The notes under the pieces are model-generated. The model was given only the letters and a program-made list of their open reading frames with translations. It ran no database searches and was not told the origin of the DNA. Positions 33,940-44,149 of a DNA stretch of 64,000 nt are shown in pieces; the first letter of the stretch is position 1; each line of letters begins with the position of its first letter. This DNA is from Chrysoporthe austroafricana. Taxonomy: Eukaryota > Ascomycota > Sordariomycetes > Diaporthales > Cryphonectriaceae. The stretch covers positions 3,908,342-3,972,341 of the forward strand of contig JYIP02000007.1 in assembly GCA_001051155.2 (NCBI GenBank), written 5' to 3'. The translations under genes were made by a program, and so were the position numbers.

Positions 33940-35800
33940 CAGGCTTATGTCCGACTATAGCCGAACCACGTGATCGCGCGCACGGGCGTGGACATACGCG
34001 CTCCTCCTCTGTGCAGACCAGCCCGTACGTGGCATGCAGCTCTTCCCTTGTGCAAACCAGCCCGTGCTTGCGATAGCATCACCCCCTCTGAGCTGTCGTG
34101 GCTCTTTGGCAAAGCCTGCTGTCTGCATGGCGTCCCCCAGCATGCCTCCTGTTCCTCCTCCTCCTCCCCCTCCTCTGTGAATGCCAGCTGCCTGGAGATC
34201 ACCAACCCCCTGGGCTAGTGAGGGGTCCCCTCTGCCTCTGCACACCTTGTGAGCATCCCTCCCCTCTTCCCCTGTGGGCCACCTGCCTGCAGGGCATCAT
34301 CACCTCGCGACTTGGTCTGCCCCGCATGCCTCCTCCTCCTTTGTCGATACCAGCTGCCTGGACAGCATCACACCTCCTCCCTCGTGGCCAGCTGCGTGCA
34401 GAGAGAGCATCACGCCCCGCGGGCGCTCCCTCCTGTGTCCTGGGGCTGACTGGCTGGCTCACTGCCTGTCTGCCTGTGTGCCGGCCGGCAAGGCCAGAGC
34501 ATGCATGATCACCTTCTGTCCTCTCGCGGTCCTGCTACCACAGCTCTTCCGACCACAGCTCGTCCTCCCACCGCCCCTCCTCCCAGACCTCCTCTTCCGA
34601 CATTGCTAACACTGCTCCCACAGCTCTCTGCCCACAACTCTTCCCGCAGCTCCGAGAGCTTGCACAGCTTGCACAGCTCGCACAGCTCGCACTCTACGAC
34701 TCCGAGAGCTCCCGGAGCTCCTCCCAGACCTCCTCTTCGCACAGCTCCCACAGCCCCAGGAGCTTGCACAGCTGCCAGACCTCCTTTTCCTACTCCTCTC
34801 GCAGCTCTCGAAGCTCTCGCAGCTCTCGCAGCTCGTACAGCTGCCACTGCTCCCAGAGCTCCCAGAGCTCATCTTCGCACAGCTCACACAGCTCCTCTTG
34901 TGTTGGTTGGTTCCTCCCAGCTCCTCTGGCAGCTCTTGTCTTGACAGCTCCCAGCTCCTCTTCCTGCAAGCTCGACCTGCCAGCTCCTCCCAGCACCTCT
35001 TGTCTCAACGCCTCCGGTAAGCTCCTCTCGTTGTGGCACCTCCCAGCTTCTGTCATGCTGACCACGCCTCCCAGCGCTTCCCCCGACGGTGCCTCTCCTG
35101 ACAACATCTCCCAACGCCTCCTCCCAACGCCTCCTCCCCACCCGCCGCGCTGCCGCCGTCCTCACTCCCACCGCCCCCCACCCCCGTCAAGCTTGTCTTC
35201 CTGGCTTTTCGTCCCCGCGCGCGGCGGAAGTTGGTCGGCGGAAGAGGAGGGATACATATCCCGAGCTTGGTTGGCGGAAGACTCGTTTTCAGCTTGTCGT
35301 TATCTCTGCGTCGAGTGCGCAGCACGCACCCACTACGCCTCTCGTCTGCCTTGTCTTCCTCCCTGCCCTGTCTTCCCCGTCGTGGTCGTCGTCCAGGTTC
35401 GTCGCGCGCGCATGTGCAGAAGGCGTCCGGGGGGCTGCGGCGTTTTCCAGTTCTGCTGCCACGGCTCGCACGGCCCGCGCAGCTCCTCCTCCCAGACCTC
35501 TTCCTTGCACTGTCCTCCTCGTCGACATTATCTTGGTCATCGTCCAGAGTCCCCGTCGCGCGCATGGACAAGCAGTCTGTATCTTTGGGTTCGTTCCGTC
35601 TGTCAGTCTTTGCGCTGGTTTTGTCCCCCGAGCTTCCCCCCTGTCGTCGCCGACCTCGCGTTGCCCCCCACCTGCGCGCGTGTCCGTGGTATATTGTTTT
35701 GTCGTCTCTGGTTACTTTCAACCCGCCTTTTGTCGTCCCCAGGCTTCCCCGCGCCGCGCAACGTATCCCCAGGCCGCTGTCGAGTGTATCCGCGCCCCTC
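33940..35800 (+). repeat. R1 repeat, copy 4 (longest)
   Basis: Begins ccgactatagccgaaccacgtgatcgcgcgcacgg, then gcgctcctcctctgtgcagaccagcccgt, a ctggctggctcactg block, ggcaaggccagagcatgca, many agctcctc/agctcgcac units, cacgcctcccagcgc, gcgcgcggcggaagttggtc, catggacaagcagtctgt and ttttgtcgtccccaggct. It is the best copy for a consensus. Several ORFs >200 codons cross it in different frames. None shows a domain and all lie in the low-complexity units. Confidence 0.75.
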
Positions 35801-35807
35801 GAGGCAC

Positions 35808-35920
35808 CTAATATCGAGCATAGGAAAGAATAAATGAGTGTTGAGATAGAAATCTGTCTTCTACAAAAGAGAGTGAAAATGGCTGTGTAGTGCTCAGCCA
35901 GAAATATATAGAGCACAGGA
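35808..35920 (-). repeat. Dispersed ~110-bp repeat R4, copy 1
   Basis: Almost exact reverse complement of 46285-46400 (…tatatttctggctgagcac…, …gaagacagatttctatc…, …ttattctttcctatgctcgat…). The low divergence suggests recent duplication or gene conversion. Confidence 0.88.
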
Positions 35921-35929
35921 ATGCCAGGG

Positions 35930-37140
35930 CTAGGGTGCTGGTTGCTCCACTTTTCCACAAGAAGGCCTCAAGGTGTACGATGGAGATGATATCCTGAAAG
36001 AGAGGTTAGGGGGAAAAACCCCAGTGAAGAGTCCGAAAATGAGGAAGTAGAGTTCCAATTCCCAAAACTACATAGATAACCGCCTGCAGATCCTATCTAG
36101 TTTCTATCCTTTATCTTCTATAAATCCAGTTCTATCAATAGTGTTGAATCAAGCAAATTTCCTATCCAATGCGGACGTACACCAACTCCTGACTTCTGTT
36201 CCGAGACCAGCTCCACTTCGTACAATGGCGTTGCTTCAGATTCATCCTTGCTTCTGCCTAGAGCAGTCCGACTGTGGGATGATCGTATCTCCTGCTGCGT
36301 TATCTCTATTACAAGGGCTCTTGATGTGAGGGTTTGGAGGGTCTGGTCTCATTCAACGATAATTGCTAAGGGGGTCTAAGGAAGGCTTAAGGAACCAGGT
36401 TCTTCCTTGAGTCGGCGGTTCCTTCCCCTCTAATAGCTACCTTAAGCATCTACTACACAGCCTCTTCTATATGCAGTTGGTCTCCTTCTCATGCCGTTGG
36501 TCGGGGCATGTGTGCCCAACGGCGCGTAGCTCGCGATATCCTAAAATACCTAATTCCTATCCACTCCAAGGGTGTCCGTGTAACAATCTCCTAGTGCGAT
36601 ATCTTTGCAATTTGTATATAATTTTATTACTTGTATTTTCAGCATTAATACCTAGTAAAACATCGCATGAATTGTTCCATTGGATTTCCCAGTGCCATAG
36701 CCCAGCTGGGCGGCCTTTTCTAAAAATAGCCCCCTATAATCGCTTACGGCTCATAATCGCTTAGGGGGCGGTTTCAAACTGTTGGCTGGGCTTAACCACG
36801 TACGTGATAACTGGGTTCGATTTGCTGTCTGTTATTGTGTCTGTCTAGAAGGAAGAGGGAAAGAAAGCCGTGGGCAATAGCCAGAGCGTAGAAATGGCTT
36901 TGCCCTAGCGCACGGGCCATATCCTGGCCCGTGCCCATATGCCAGAGTGAAAGGCTCTGGCTGTCCCATAACTGGCTATCCCACACAAACCTTCCATGCG
37001 GCCCCCCTGGGCTGCTACGGATTCAGGTGTTAGCTTGGTTACATGGCCACATTTGATAGGTCCTCCGTAAGCATGCATGGGCCTGTTGGGTCAGCCTTTG
37101 CATGTGTGGAACCAGGCGGCCGCCTAGGATGACGTAAAAA
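35930..37140. other. Intergenic DNA, moderately AT-rich, no gene seen
   Basis: No supportable coding region. Bases 36731-36769 carry taatcgctta twice, bracketed by CCCCC and GGGGG, resembling the end of a DNA transposon, but no inverted partner was found. A similar ataattgctaaggggg occurs at ~36360. Confidence 0.4.
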
Positions 37141-37153
37141 AGCTCGGAATAAA

Positions 37154-37161
37154 TATAAATA
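37154..37161 (+). promoter_or_regulatory. Putative TATA box of the F-box gene
   Basis: tataaata, 116 bp before the start codon at 37277. A C/T-rich stretch follows (ccccctcactccaacat, 37185-37200) typical of fungal transcription starts. Confidence 0.45.
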
Positions 37162-37276
37162 CCGCTGCGTACCTACACTTTAGCCCCCTCACTCCAACAT
37201 AGTCGCGATACATATTCTTTCTCGATACCAGCGCATTCAGCTTACCTCCTACCACTGTGACTGATTCGACTCAACT

Positions 37277-39259
37277 ATGGCGACGCACACCGCTAAGCAT
37301 GGCCTAGACCGTCTGCCGCCTGAGATGCTGCAGCAGATCGCGGGTCATCTTCACGGGACGCCGAGTCTCTTTGCATTTAGTCTGTCAAACAAGACTTGCC
37401 GCAGCGCCGCTGCCCCATCACTGTTCCGCACCATCCACCTTGCCGTGCATAGTCGCAAGGCATTGCAACGTGACGCTGATACCCTGATCGAGACCCTCCG
37501 TACAGAGTTCGGTCGTCATGTCCGCTGCCTCAGCATCAAAGGGTCTCTGCACTTAGACGTTGAGGGAGATGAGGCAGACATGCCGACTGATGATGATGCG
37601 GTCCTGGCATGGCTGAAACAGGCTGGTCTTGACGAGGTGTTTGATGGTCAGGAACCAGTTCTCAGTACGACCGGATGGCATGTCTGTACCGAATCTGTCA
37701 TCGAAAAATCCTCCGAAGAGGATATGTCATGGGCACCAGTTGTCAGCTTGATCAAGATACTACCAGGTCTGACGACATTGGAGTACAAATGCCGTAATCA
37801 GTTTCCACCCATCCTCCTTGACGCTGTCCACGAGCACGAATGCAAACTCCACCACATGACGTTTCGACTACGAAGCCTTCTCTCCAATAACCCTGATCCT
37901 TATGAGATGGCTTTAGCTACGTCTCCCTACCTATATAAGGCGCAAGTTCGGTGTGCTTGGCGAGACTCGAATGGCGACGATGATTTCAACCAAGAGGCGA
38001 TGATGGAGCTTGTTGCCGGCCTTGCTCCTAACTTGAAGGAAGTTGTTGTGGTGGGACTTCAGCCGCCGATTCCTTCATCGAAGCGGCGCCGGCCCCGAGG
38101 GCCATGGAGAGGTATCCCGGGCTTTGTCCCCGGCAGGAGTACCGGCTCATTGACTTCCCTGGTATTCCTGCGGTCAGTGGGCTGGTCAGTGGACACCATT
38201 CGGGGTTGGGCTCAGCATACAGATTTCGGTTGCCTGCGCCATCTGGGCCTCGGCGGAGGTTGTACCACATATCAGATGAGAGAGGGCGGACTAGATGACG
38301 AAGTGATGGGCTGGATGATTCAAAACTGCTCATTTCCGCGATTAAGCACGCTTCGGATCCACCTCTCACGTCAGGATATAATGATTGAGAGGCCAGGCTA
38401 CGCCGATGCCGCCAGTACCCTCCTCAAGCTGTTCGAGCCTCTTCATGAGCTTTCAGTATCCGGCCCACTCGAACCCAAGATCCTCGATGCTATTCTATCT
38501 CGACACGGACCAACGCTGCAAAAGCTAACGCTCCGTCCGTTAGAGGGAGAAATGAGTGTATCAAACGGGCGAACCCGGCTAGAGATACCTATGACATTCG
38601 GAAAGCAGCATATTCTGCAAATCCAAACCCAGTGTCCAGCGTTACGGGAGTTGGCTATCACAGTCCAACGCACAAAGTCTGACGCGGTTGAGGCTGAAAT
38701 TTATAAGAGTCTCGGCAAAATGGAACGTTTACAATCCCTATTCCTGACTCTAGATTGTTCTGATTGGCGAGTTACTCGAGACAGCACCCGGACAAACGAC
38801 CCTTCATTTGATGAAGTCGATCGCGAGATGTGCCTAGGGCTGGACTTTTTGCAAAAGGGTCATCTACGCGAAACCTTCATGAACTGTGCGGTAGATGAAA
38901 CGCTAGCGCGATCGATTTGGAAGACCATTTCCCGGGACAAAATAGGCAGGCCGTTGCAGTCTCTCAAGTTATGGACCACCGGGGGCGGCCACTGGGGCAA
39001 CGGCACGAGCAACGGGGGAATATGGCAGGTTGCTGACCATCTAAGTCGTTCATGGCTCATCGAGAGGCGAAATGACAAGGACCTGATTGATGTTAGGGAA
39101 CTGGGTCGGTGGGGGAGGGAGATCCGTGATCAAGAGTGGACAGCAAACGAAAGGGAAGACAAGTCAGACCTATGGCAAGTGTTTCGCCGTGTCTGGCCCC
39201 GCAAGGAGGGCAGCAAAGATTTTCGTGAGGATTGGGCGAGCCTGCCCCTGCAGTCCTAG
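37277..39259 (+). CDS. F-box protein with a long leucine-rich C-terminal region, 660 aa
   Basis: A probable SCF substrate receptor. The F-box is at residues ~10-50 (LDRLPPEMLQQIAGHL…SLFAFSLSNKTCRSAAAPSL). The rest has spaced leucine-rich segments of the kind seen in fungal F-box/LRR-like proteins: LPGLTTLEYKC, SLTSLVFLRSVGW, CLRHLGLGGG, RLSTLRIHL, LQKLTLRPL, ALRELAITV, LQSLFLTL and LQSLKLWTT. The C-terminal ~60 residues are highly charged. It is a single uninterrupted exon with normal codon use, a TATA box upstream and no RIP signs. It is one of the most reliable genes here. The substrate is unknown. Confidence 0.85.
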   Translation: MATHTAKHGLDRLPPEMLQQIAGHLHGTPSLFAFSLSNKTCRSAAAPSLFRTIHLAVHSRKALQRDADTLIETLRTEFGRHVRCLSIKGSLHLDVEGDEADMPTDDDAVLAWLKQAGLDEVFDGQEPVLSTTGWHVCTESVIEKSSEEDMSWAPVVSLIKILPGLTTLEYKCRNQFPPILLDAVHEHECKLHHMTFRLRSLLSNNPDPYEMALATSPYLYKAQVRCAWRDSNGDDDFNQEAMMELVAGLAPNLKEVVVVGLQPPIPSSKRRRPRGPWRGIPGFVPGRSTGSLTSLVFLRSVGWSVDTIRGWAQHTDFGCLRHLGLGGGCTTYQMREGGLDDEVMGWMIQNCSFPRLSTLRIHLSRQDIMIERPGYADAASTLLKLFEPLHELSVSGPLEPKILDAILSRHGPTLQKLTLRPLEGEMSVSNGRTRLEIPMTFGKQHILQIQTQCPALRELAITVQRTKSDAVEAEIYKSLGKMERLQSLFLTLDCSDWRVTRDSTRTNDPSFDEVDREMCLGLDFLQKGHLRETFMNCAVDETLARSIWKTISRDKIGRPLQSLKLWTTGGGHWGNGTSNGGIWQVADHLSRSWLIERRNDKDLIDVRELGRWGREIRDQEWTANEREDKSDLWQVFRRVWPRKEGSKDFREDWASLPLQS

Positions 39260-39261
39260 TC

Positions 39262-39890
39262 TCCAGATCTAGGTACCAACAAGTATGGAAGTTATGGCCC
39301 TTGTGCTCCACTACGTAGCCCAGCTCAACAGCCACCTCGAGGGGGCAAGACAGGACAATGGAGGTCAAGATGATTGTGGAACCCCACAGGCTCCGTACCA
39401 CCAGATGGTTGTTCGGCGATACACGCAGCAGGAAACAGGAGACGGAGAGCACGGATTGGGACTTTTAGCGAATGAGATCGAAAAAGGCTTGGATATACAG
39501 ACGAGGACATAATTACCACATATTACAACGGCCAAAAGCTATGATGATGATGGCTCGAAGTGTATTCTCTCCGTGTCTGTGCCTCTGTGTCTGTGCCTCT
39601 GTCCCCTACACGGCTAAACCGAGACTGGTGGCAAGGTAAATAAACCATAATAGCGCACTAACAAGTATCGAAGCGACCGCCAATATAACATTCGACATGG
39701 CCTGCCAGGTCATATAAGTCTAAGCACTTACTTCCGGCTGCCCCTGAAATGCTACGCGGCTTTGAACTACTCTTCCACATCTCCCCTTTTCTCTTTCAGC
39801 TCCCTTCTAAATAAATTCATTCTTCAACTGGCTATCGATAAGAGCCCGGCCAGATTCCTCTCCTAGCCCAGCCGGCCAAGGGAGATAGGG
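39262..39890. other. Intergenic DNA downstream of the F-box gene
   Basis: No gene is seen. A short tandem gtgtctgtgcctct repeat lies at 39570-39600. The sequence becomes AT-rich towards 39890. Confidence 0.4.
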
Positions 39891-41000
39891 GAGACAGAGG
39901 CTGCCCCGCCCGACTATAGCTAGTAGTCCGACTATAGCCGAATATCCGATTATAGCTTATATCTAGCTATAGCCAAAGCTACGTAATTACGTATCCTAAT
40001 ATAAATATATGCGCTCTTTCTTTATATAGACTAGCTTATACTTCCTTTGCATATTACTATCCCGCTTATTTTTCCTTATCGAAGCCAGCCCGCTATCTGG
40101 ATAGTATTATATTTTCTGGGCTAGCAAAGCTCCTTTCCTGAGCACGATCCCGCTCGCTCTTCCTTTGTATCGAATACTACCTTATTACGTTATCCATAGT
40201 CTACCGTCCTTCCAGAGCTGCCCTCTTCTCCCAACTCCTCTCAGCTCTTCTCCTGGCGACTCCTCCCAGCTCCTCTTGTCTCGACAGCACCCAGCTCCTC
40301 TCCTCCTGATGAATCCTCTCGGCTCGTCTTGTCTTGGCTTTTCTAGCTCCTTCAAGAGTTTCCTCCCACACAGCTCCCTCCTCCACCAGAGCTCCTCCAC
40401 ATCCATTACAGCTCCTCTGCCCTTACAGCTCCCTCCGCCCACGGCGCGGCCTGCGCCCCTGCTCGGCCTGCACGCCCTGCTCGGCCTGTTCGGCTGCTCG
40501 GCCTGCTCGCCTGCTCGTCCTGCTCGCCTGCTCGTCCTGCTCGCTCTGTCCTGGCTCGCTCGTCTCAGTTCGTCTTGCCTTGACGCCTCCCAGCTCCTCT
40601 CGTCTTGACAACTCCTCCCAGCTCCTCCTGCCTTGACTCCTCCTGTAAAGCTCCCCCGTCCTGGCTCCGCCCAGCTCCTCTTATCTTAACGACTGCTCCC
40701 AGCTCTTCTCCCCCGCGCAATGCCTCTCAGCTCCTGTTGTCTCTCGACAGCTCCCAGTTCCTCCTGCCCCCTCTCCACCCGCCATGTCGTCGTCCTCCCT
40801 CCCCCAGAGTCGCCCTCTTCCCACGACCACCCCGGCGCTGTTCCCCTGACGCACGCGGGCCGGTTGTCGTCACCAGGTTGCCCCCCCCCCCCCGCCAAGC
40901 TGGCTGAATGAGGAGGCACATCTCGGAACGTACCGGCCAGTGCCGTATAAGTCAAGCCCCGCTCGCAGTGCCCCCGTCTCGTTATCGTCGTCGTTCTCTC
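39890..41000 (+). repeat. R1 repeat, copy 5, with RIP-mutated 5' part
   Basis: 39898-40060 aligns with the start of copies 1 and 4, but with many C-to-T/G-to-A changes (gactatagccgaatatccg…, ctacgtaattacgtat where others have ccacgtgatcgcgcg). From ~40190 the usual agctcctc/agctcctcttgtc blocks are GC-rich and hardly mutated. The RIP-like damage is confined to one end of the repeat. Confidence 0.65.
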
Positions 41001-41049
41001 TCTTCTAGAGCTCCGCTCTTCTCCCACGACCCCCCTCCTCCGGCCCAAG

Positions 41050-41895
41050 CTCTTGTCAGATGCCCCTGAGCGCCTGCAGATATCCCTTGGCCGTTCTCAA
41101 GCATCCCCCGAGCCTCCGGTGGCGGGTTTGGTTGTGCGGCAAGATTCTTGTTTCGCAGATATATTCAGGTCGGGAGGGCAAGATATCGAGGCAGCCTATG
41201 CCTTCTCCTACCTTATGCATAATAGAGATGGCCAGCCCTTATATACCACCGCCGCATGTATATCTATCGCGACTGGCCGAGTATGCCGTTTCGTCTGCAA
41301 TTAGCGCTAGCAAAGCTGAGCATAAAGTCCAAATATCCAAGTATTGCAGCTCGACAATATCAGCATTCCCGTTACCGTGCAGATACAGATAAGATCGGGT
41401 GATTTATATTCGTATTGCGCGGCAGAAAGACGCCAGACCGTAAGTGGATCGAGATCTTGCAGGCTATCCTGTCTTTGAGGTAGCGCGATCTGGTCGAGCA
41501 GATGGGCAGGTCGACACAATCCGTTATTGGTCCCAGCTTCCCGCCCGCAGGTTAGACGCGGCAGGTGGTGTGTGGGGGTGGCCGTGGGTGACAGTGCGGG
41601 CCCCTAAAGGCGGCCGGCTGTAGATCTGGGTTCCAGTCGGATCAGTAGGCATCTAGGACAAATTTCCTCATGCATTGTATCCCTTTTCCTGGAGCGTGCC
41701 GAGCCCGAAGAGTCTGGTGGAAGTAGCCGAGTCAGTCTTTAAAATCGAGCTTGGTCCAGAGCATCGTATTCAAATCATCCTCGGCGGGTAGTAAGAAATA
41801 GAACTCGTCCCGGTGTTCTGGAGTCCTGCACTCGTTACATTCTCTTCACTTCTTGATCAACGCTCTTTCACCCGCCGCTCATTTTTTTTTTTTTT
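41050..41895. other. Intergenic DNA with an unsupported 83-codon ORF
   Basis: A plus-strand frame (41053-41304, LSDAPERLQISLGRSQASPE…) is open but unrecognised. A T run at 41881-41899 abuts the following pseudogene. Confidence 0.35.
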
Positions 41896-41899
41896 TTTC

Positions 41900-42991
41900 A
41901 TCGCCGCCAGCCAGTTCTACATCAACCTGTGGGCCATCCCCGGCACCGAGGCCGCTTTTCAGAACGCCAGCCAGTGCGTGAGCAACGGCTACCTGGTGAA
42001 CCAGGTGCCCTGGCTGTATTACAACAGCACCACCGCGACCTAGTGGGGCGGCTACGAGGCCGAGACCGCGGCTGATAGCTACGACGACGTCGCACTGTCC
42101 GTCGCCACGGGTATCGTCGCCGGCCTCGAGGTGCGCTTCTGGGACACCAACGGTGACGGCTACACCGACCTGATCGACGCCGATTACCTCGAGGGCGTCA
42201 CCGTCGACACCGTCACTGAGAATGCCAACGGCACCTACTCAGTCTACCGCGGCAACATCGACGTCGCCGACAAGACGCCCTACGAAGGCACCATCTTCGA
42301 CGGTGATCTTTTCGCGGGCGCCGGCCCGGTCATCCCCGCCGCCAACTTCGACACCACCATCGGGTCCGGCGACATCGCTCTCTTCTGGTACGGCCGCAAT
42401 GGCTGGGCTATGAAGCGCGCCGAGGAGGTCGTTGGCCTCTTCATCACCGGCGCTGACCACACCTACTATGACATCAACGGCGTCATCTATGACGACGCCT
42501 TGCGCTTCTCCCGCGACAATCTGTTCATTTCCAACCGGCCCGGCGAGTTCACCGCCGCCCAAAAGTTCTTCAAGTTCACCAACGACTCGGCCGCCGGCCT
42601 CAACGTCAGCCTCTGGCTCGTGCCCGTCACCAACACCACCGAGCACGGCGCCCCTATTGGCATGACGAGCGATGGCAACTCGCGCACCTTCCTCGCCAAG
42701 AGCGTCGCGCAGGCCCAGGCCCAGCTGGCCAACGTGACGATCAGCACCAACGGCTCCGACGTCCCGTCCACCCAGGAGTGGGTCACCCAGGCCGTCTACG
42801 ACCAGCTTGACGACGCCATCGCCAGGGCCAACCTATCGCTCGCCCTCGCGAACAGCTCGTCCTTCCTGCTCGACTACCAGGTGTACGTGCTGTACCAGAC
42901 CCTGAACGGAAGCAGCGACGACATTGGCGCTGAGTTTGCCGGTTTCACCTACGTTGGCTTCGAGAACGAGGAGCAGCTCGGGGCGGCCTGA
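41900..42991 (+). pseudogene. Truncated gene for a secreted-type protein, one internal stop
   Basis: A GC-rich frame of ~360 codons is open from the T run to a TGA at 42989, except for a single TAG at 42041-42043 (…YYNSTTAT*WGGYEAE…). The sequence continues in the same frame on both sides. There is no ATG or signal peptide, because the frame emerges from the T tract, so the 5' end is missing. Visible features are an EF-hand-like loop DTNGDGYTDLIDADYLEG, many N-x-S/T sites (NASQ, NSTT, NGTY, NDSA, NVSL, NTTE, NVTI, NLSL, NSSS, NGSS) expected of a secreted glycoprotein, and a helical FIVAR-like stretch (VYDQLDDAIARANLSLALAN). The stop can come from a C-to-T change in CAG. The family is not identified. 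It could alternatively be a spliced gene with a 5' exon further upstream and an error or readthrough at the TAG. Confidence 0.6.
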
Positions 42992-42999
42992 TTGTTTCT

Positions 43000-43300
43000 T
43001 GCCCGCCAATGTTGCGTCACACGACTTCTGTCTCTCTCAGATTCTCCCTCTCCGCGAAAGGTAGGGAGTGAGAATCGTTCAGTTCGACTGTAAGACATTA
43101 TATCGGTACATAGCCAGTACGCCTTTGGCGCTTTCGCTTCTATTTATGTACAATAATTGATTGTATCCTTGATATTGACCGTGCGCATGCTATGAATGTT
43201 TGGCACTCCGCGCATTATTTCTAGATACTAACTTCTCGCTGAGTAATGAGTAGCGCCCTGCTGCCAACACCGTTTTCTTGCTTTGTGCACAGGCAGGTTT
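43000..43300. other. 3' flank without a gene
   Basis: No coding signal. Probably the old 3' UTR and spacer. Confidence 0.3.
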
Positions 43301-43309
43301 CGGTATGGC

Positions 43310-43680
43310 AGGTTGGTCGGTATGTCTTTGCGGTGCAGGATGTGGGTGGTCTGGATGGTATAGGTGGTGTGTGTAGGGGCGTATATGGTCTACTTTGGCG
43401 CGGGCTTGCGCAAAGCAGATTCCAGCTTCCCAACAGACAGATCTGCTGCGGATCGCACAAATACAAGTCAAACCCGTTTGGACAAGTCCAGGACTGCATT
43501 ATGCTACTTGCTCAATGCGGTCCCGAGAGGTCTCGAGGGCGCAGCACCCCCTCTGTGCGGCGCTGCAGCCTTCGGACGCCCTCGTCGGGGTGCTTTCGGT
43601 GTGGTTCGGTCTGGCGCGAGAAGGGGGGGTCTTCGAGGACCCCTCGAGCGCAGAAAAGCGCGGCCCTCCTGCCCTCCCTG
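43310..43680 (+). repeat. Dispersed repeats: second copy of the 14430 repeat and R3 copy 2
   Basis: 43310-43410 matches 14430-14520 (ggtatgtctttgcggtgcag, tatggtctactttggcgcggg). 43480-43680 matches 18535-18735. The open frames crossing it are repeat-derived. Confidence 0.7.
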
Positions 43681-44149
43681 CCCGGAACTACCCAATGCGA
43701 TACTACCAGCCCGCTACTACCGCCCGGGGGACGCTATCTCCGAGCCTCCTTTGTCGTCCTGGCTTGTCTTTAACATCCTTTTGTCATTGCTAGTTAGTCT
43801 TACTCGTCTCGACCTCGTCCCTCGTTAGTTTCAGTCGTTCCCGACCCTCCCTTGCTAGTTCCAGGCGTGACGCACCACGACACTCTCATATCCCGCAGCT
43901 ACGGCTCCCATTGGCCACGAGCCACATTTCGCGTCACAGAGATGGATTCATGATGGATGCAAATTAATGGGTGGCCGGACGCTGTCCTGACCAGTCTAGA
44001 TATTCTCTACCTCCCGTCTGCTGGCAACCGGCGGTTAGCTCTCTACACCAAACCTACAGAGGCAGGCTGGTTCCGTGCCCGCTCGGAACTGGGGGGGGGG
44101 GCTGCCGCAATGCATTCAGCCTCGCCAGTGACCCCCCCCCGGGGGCCTT

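Noticed and set aside
34764..35958. Two long overlapping ORFs (357 and 301 codons) on opposite strands
   Set aside because: Both lie in R1 copy 4. The other R1 copies do not keep these frames open.
36731..36769. Possible terminal inverted repeat of a DNA transposon
   Set aside because: No inverted partner and no transposase sequence found within several kb.
35930..37140. tRNA or other small RNA gene
   Set aside because: I looked for a B-box-like GGTTCGA context here and elsewhere in the gene-poor stretches and saw no cloverleaf-compatible arrangement. Absence is not certain by eye.
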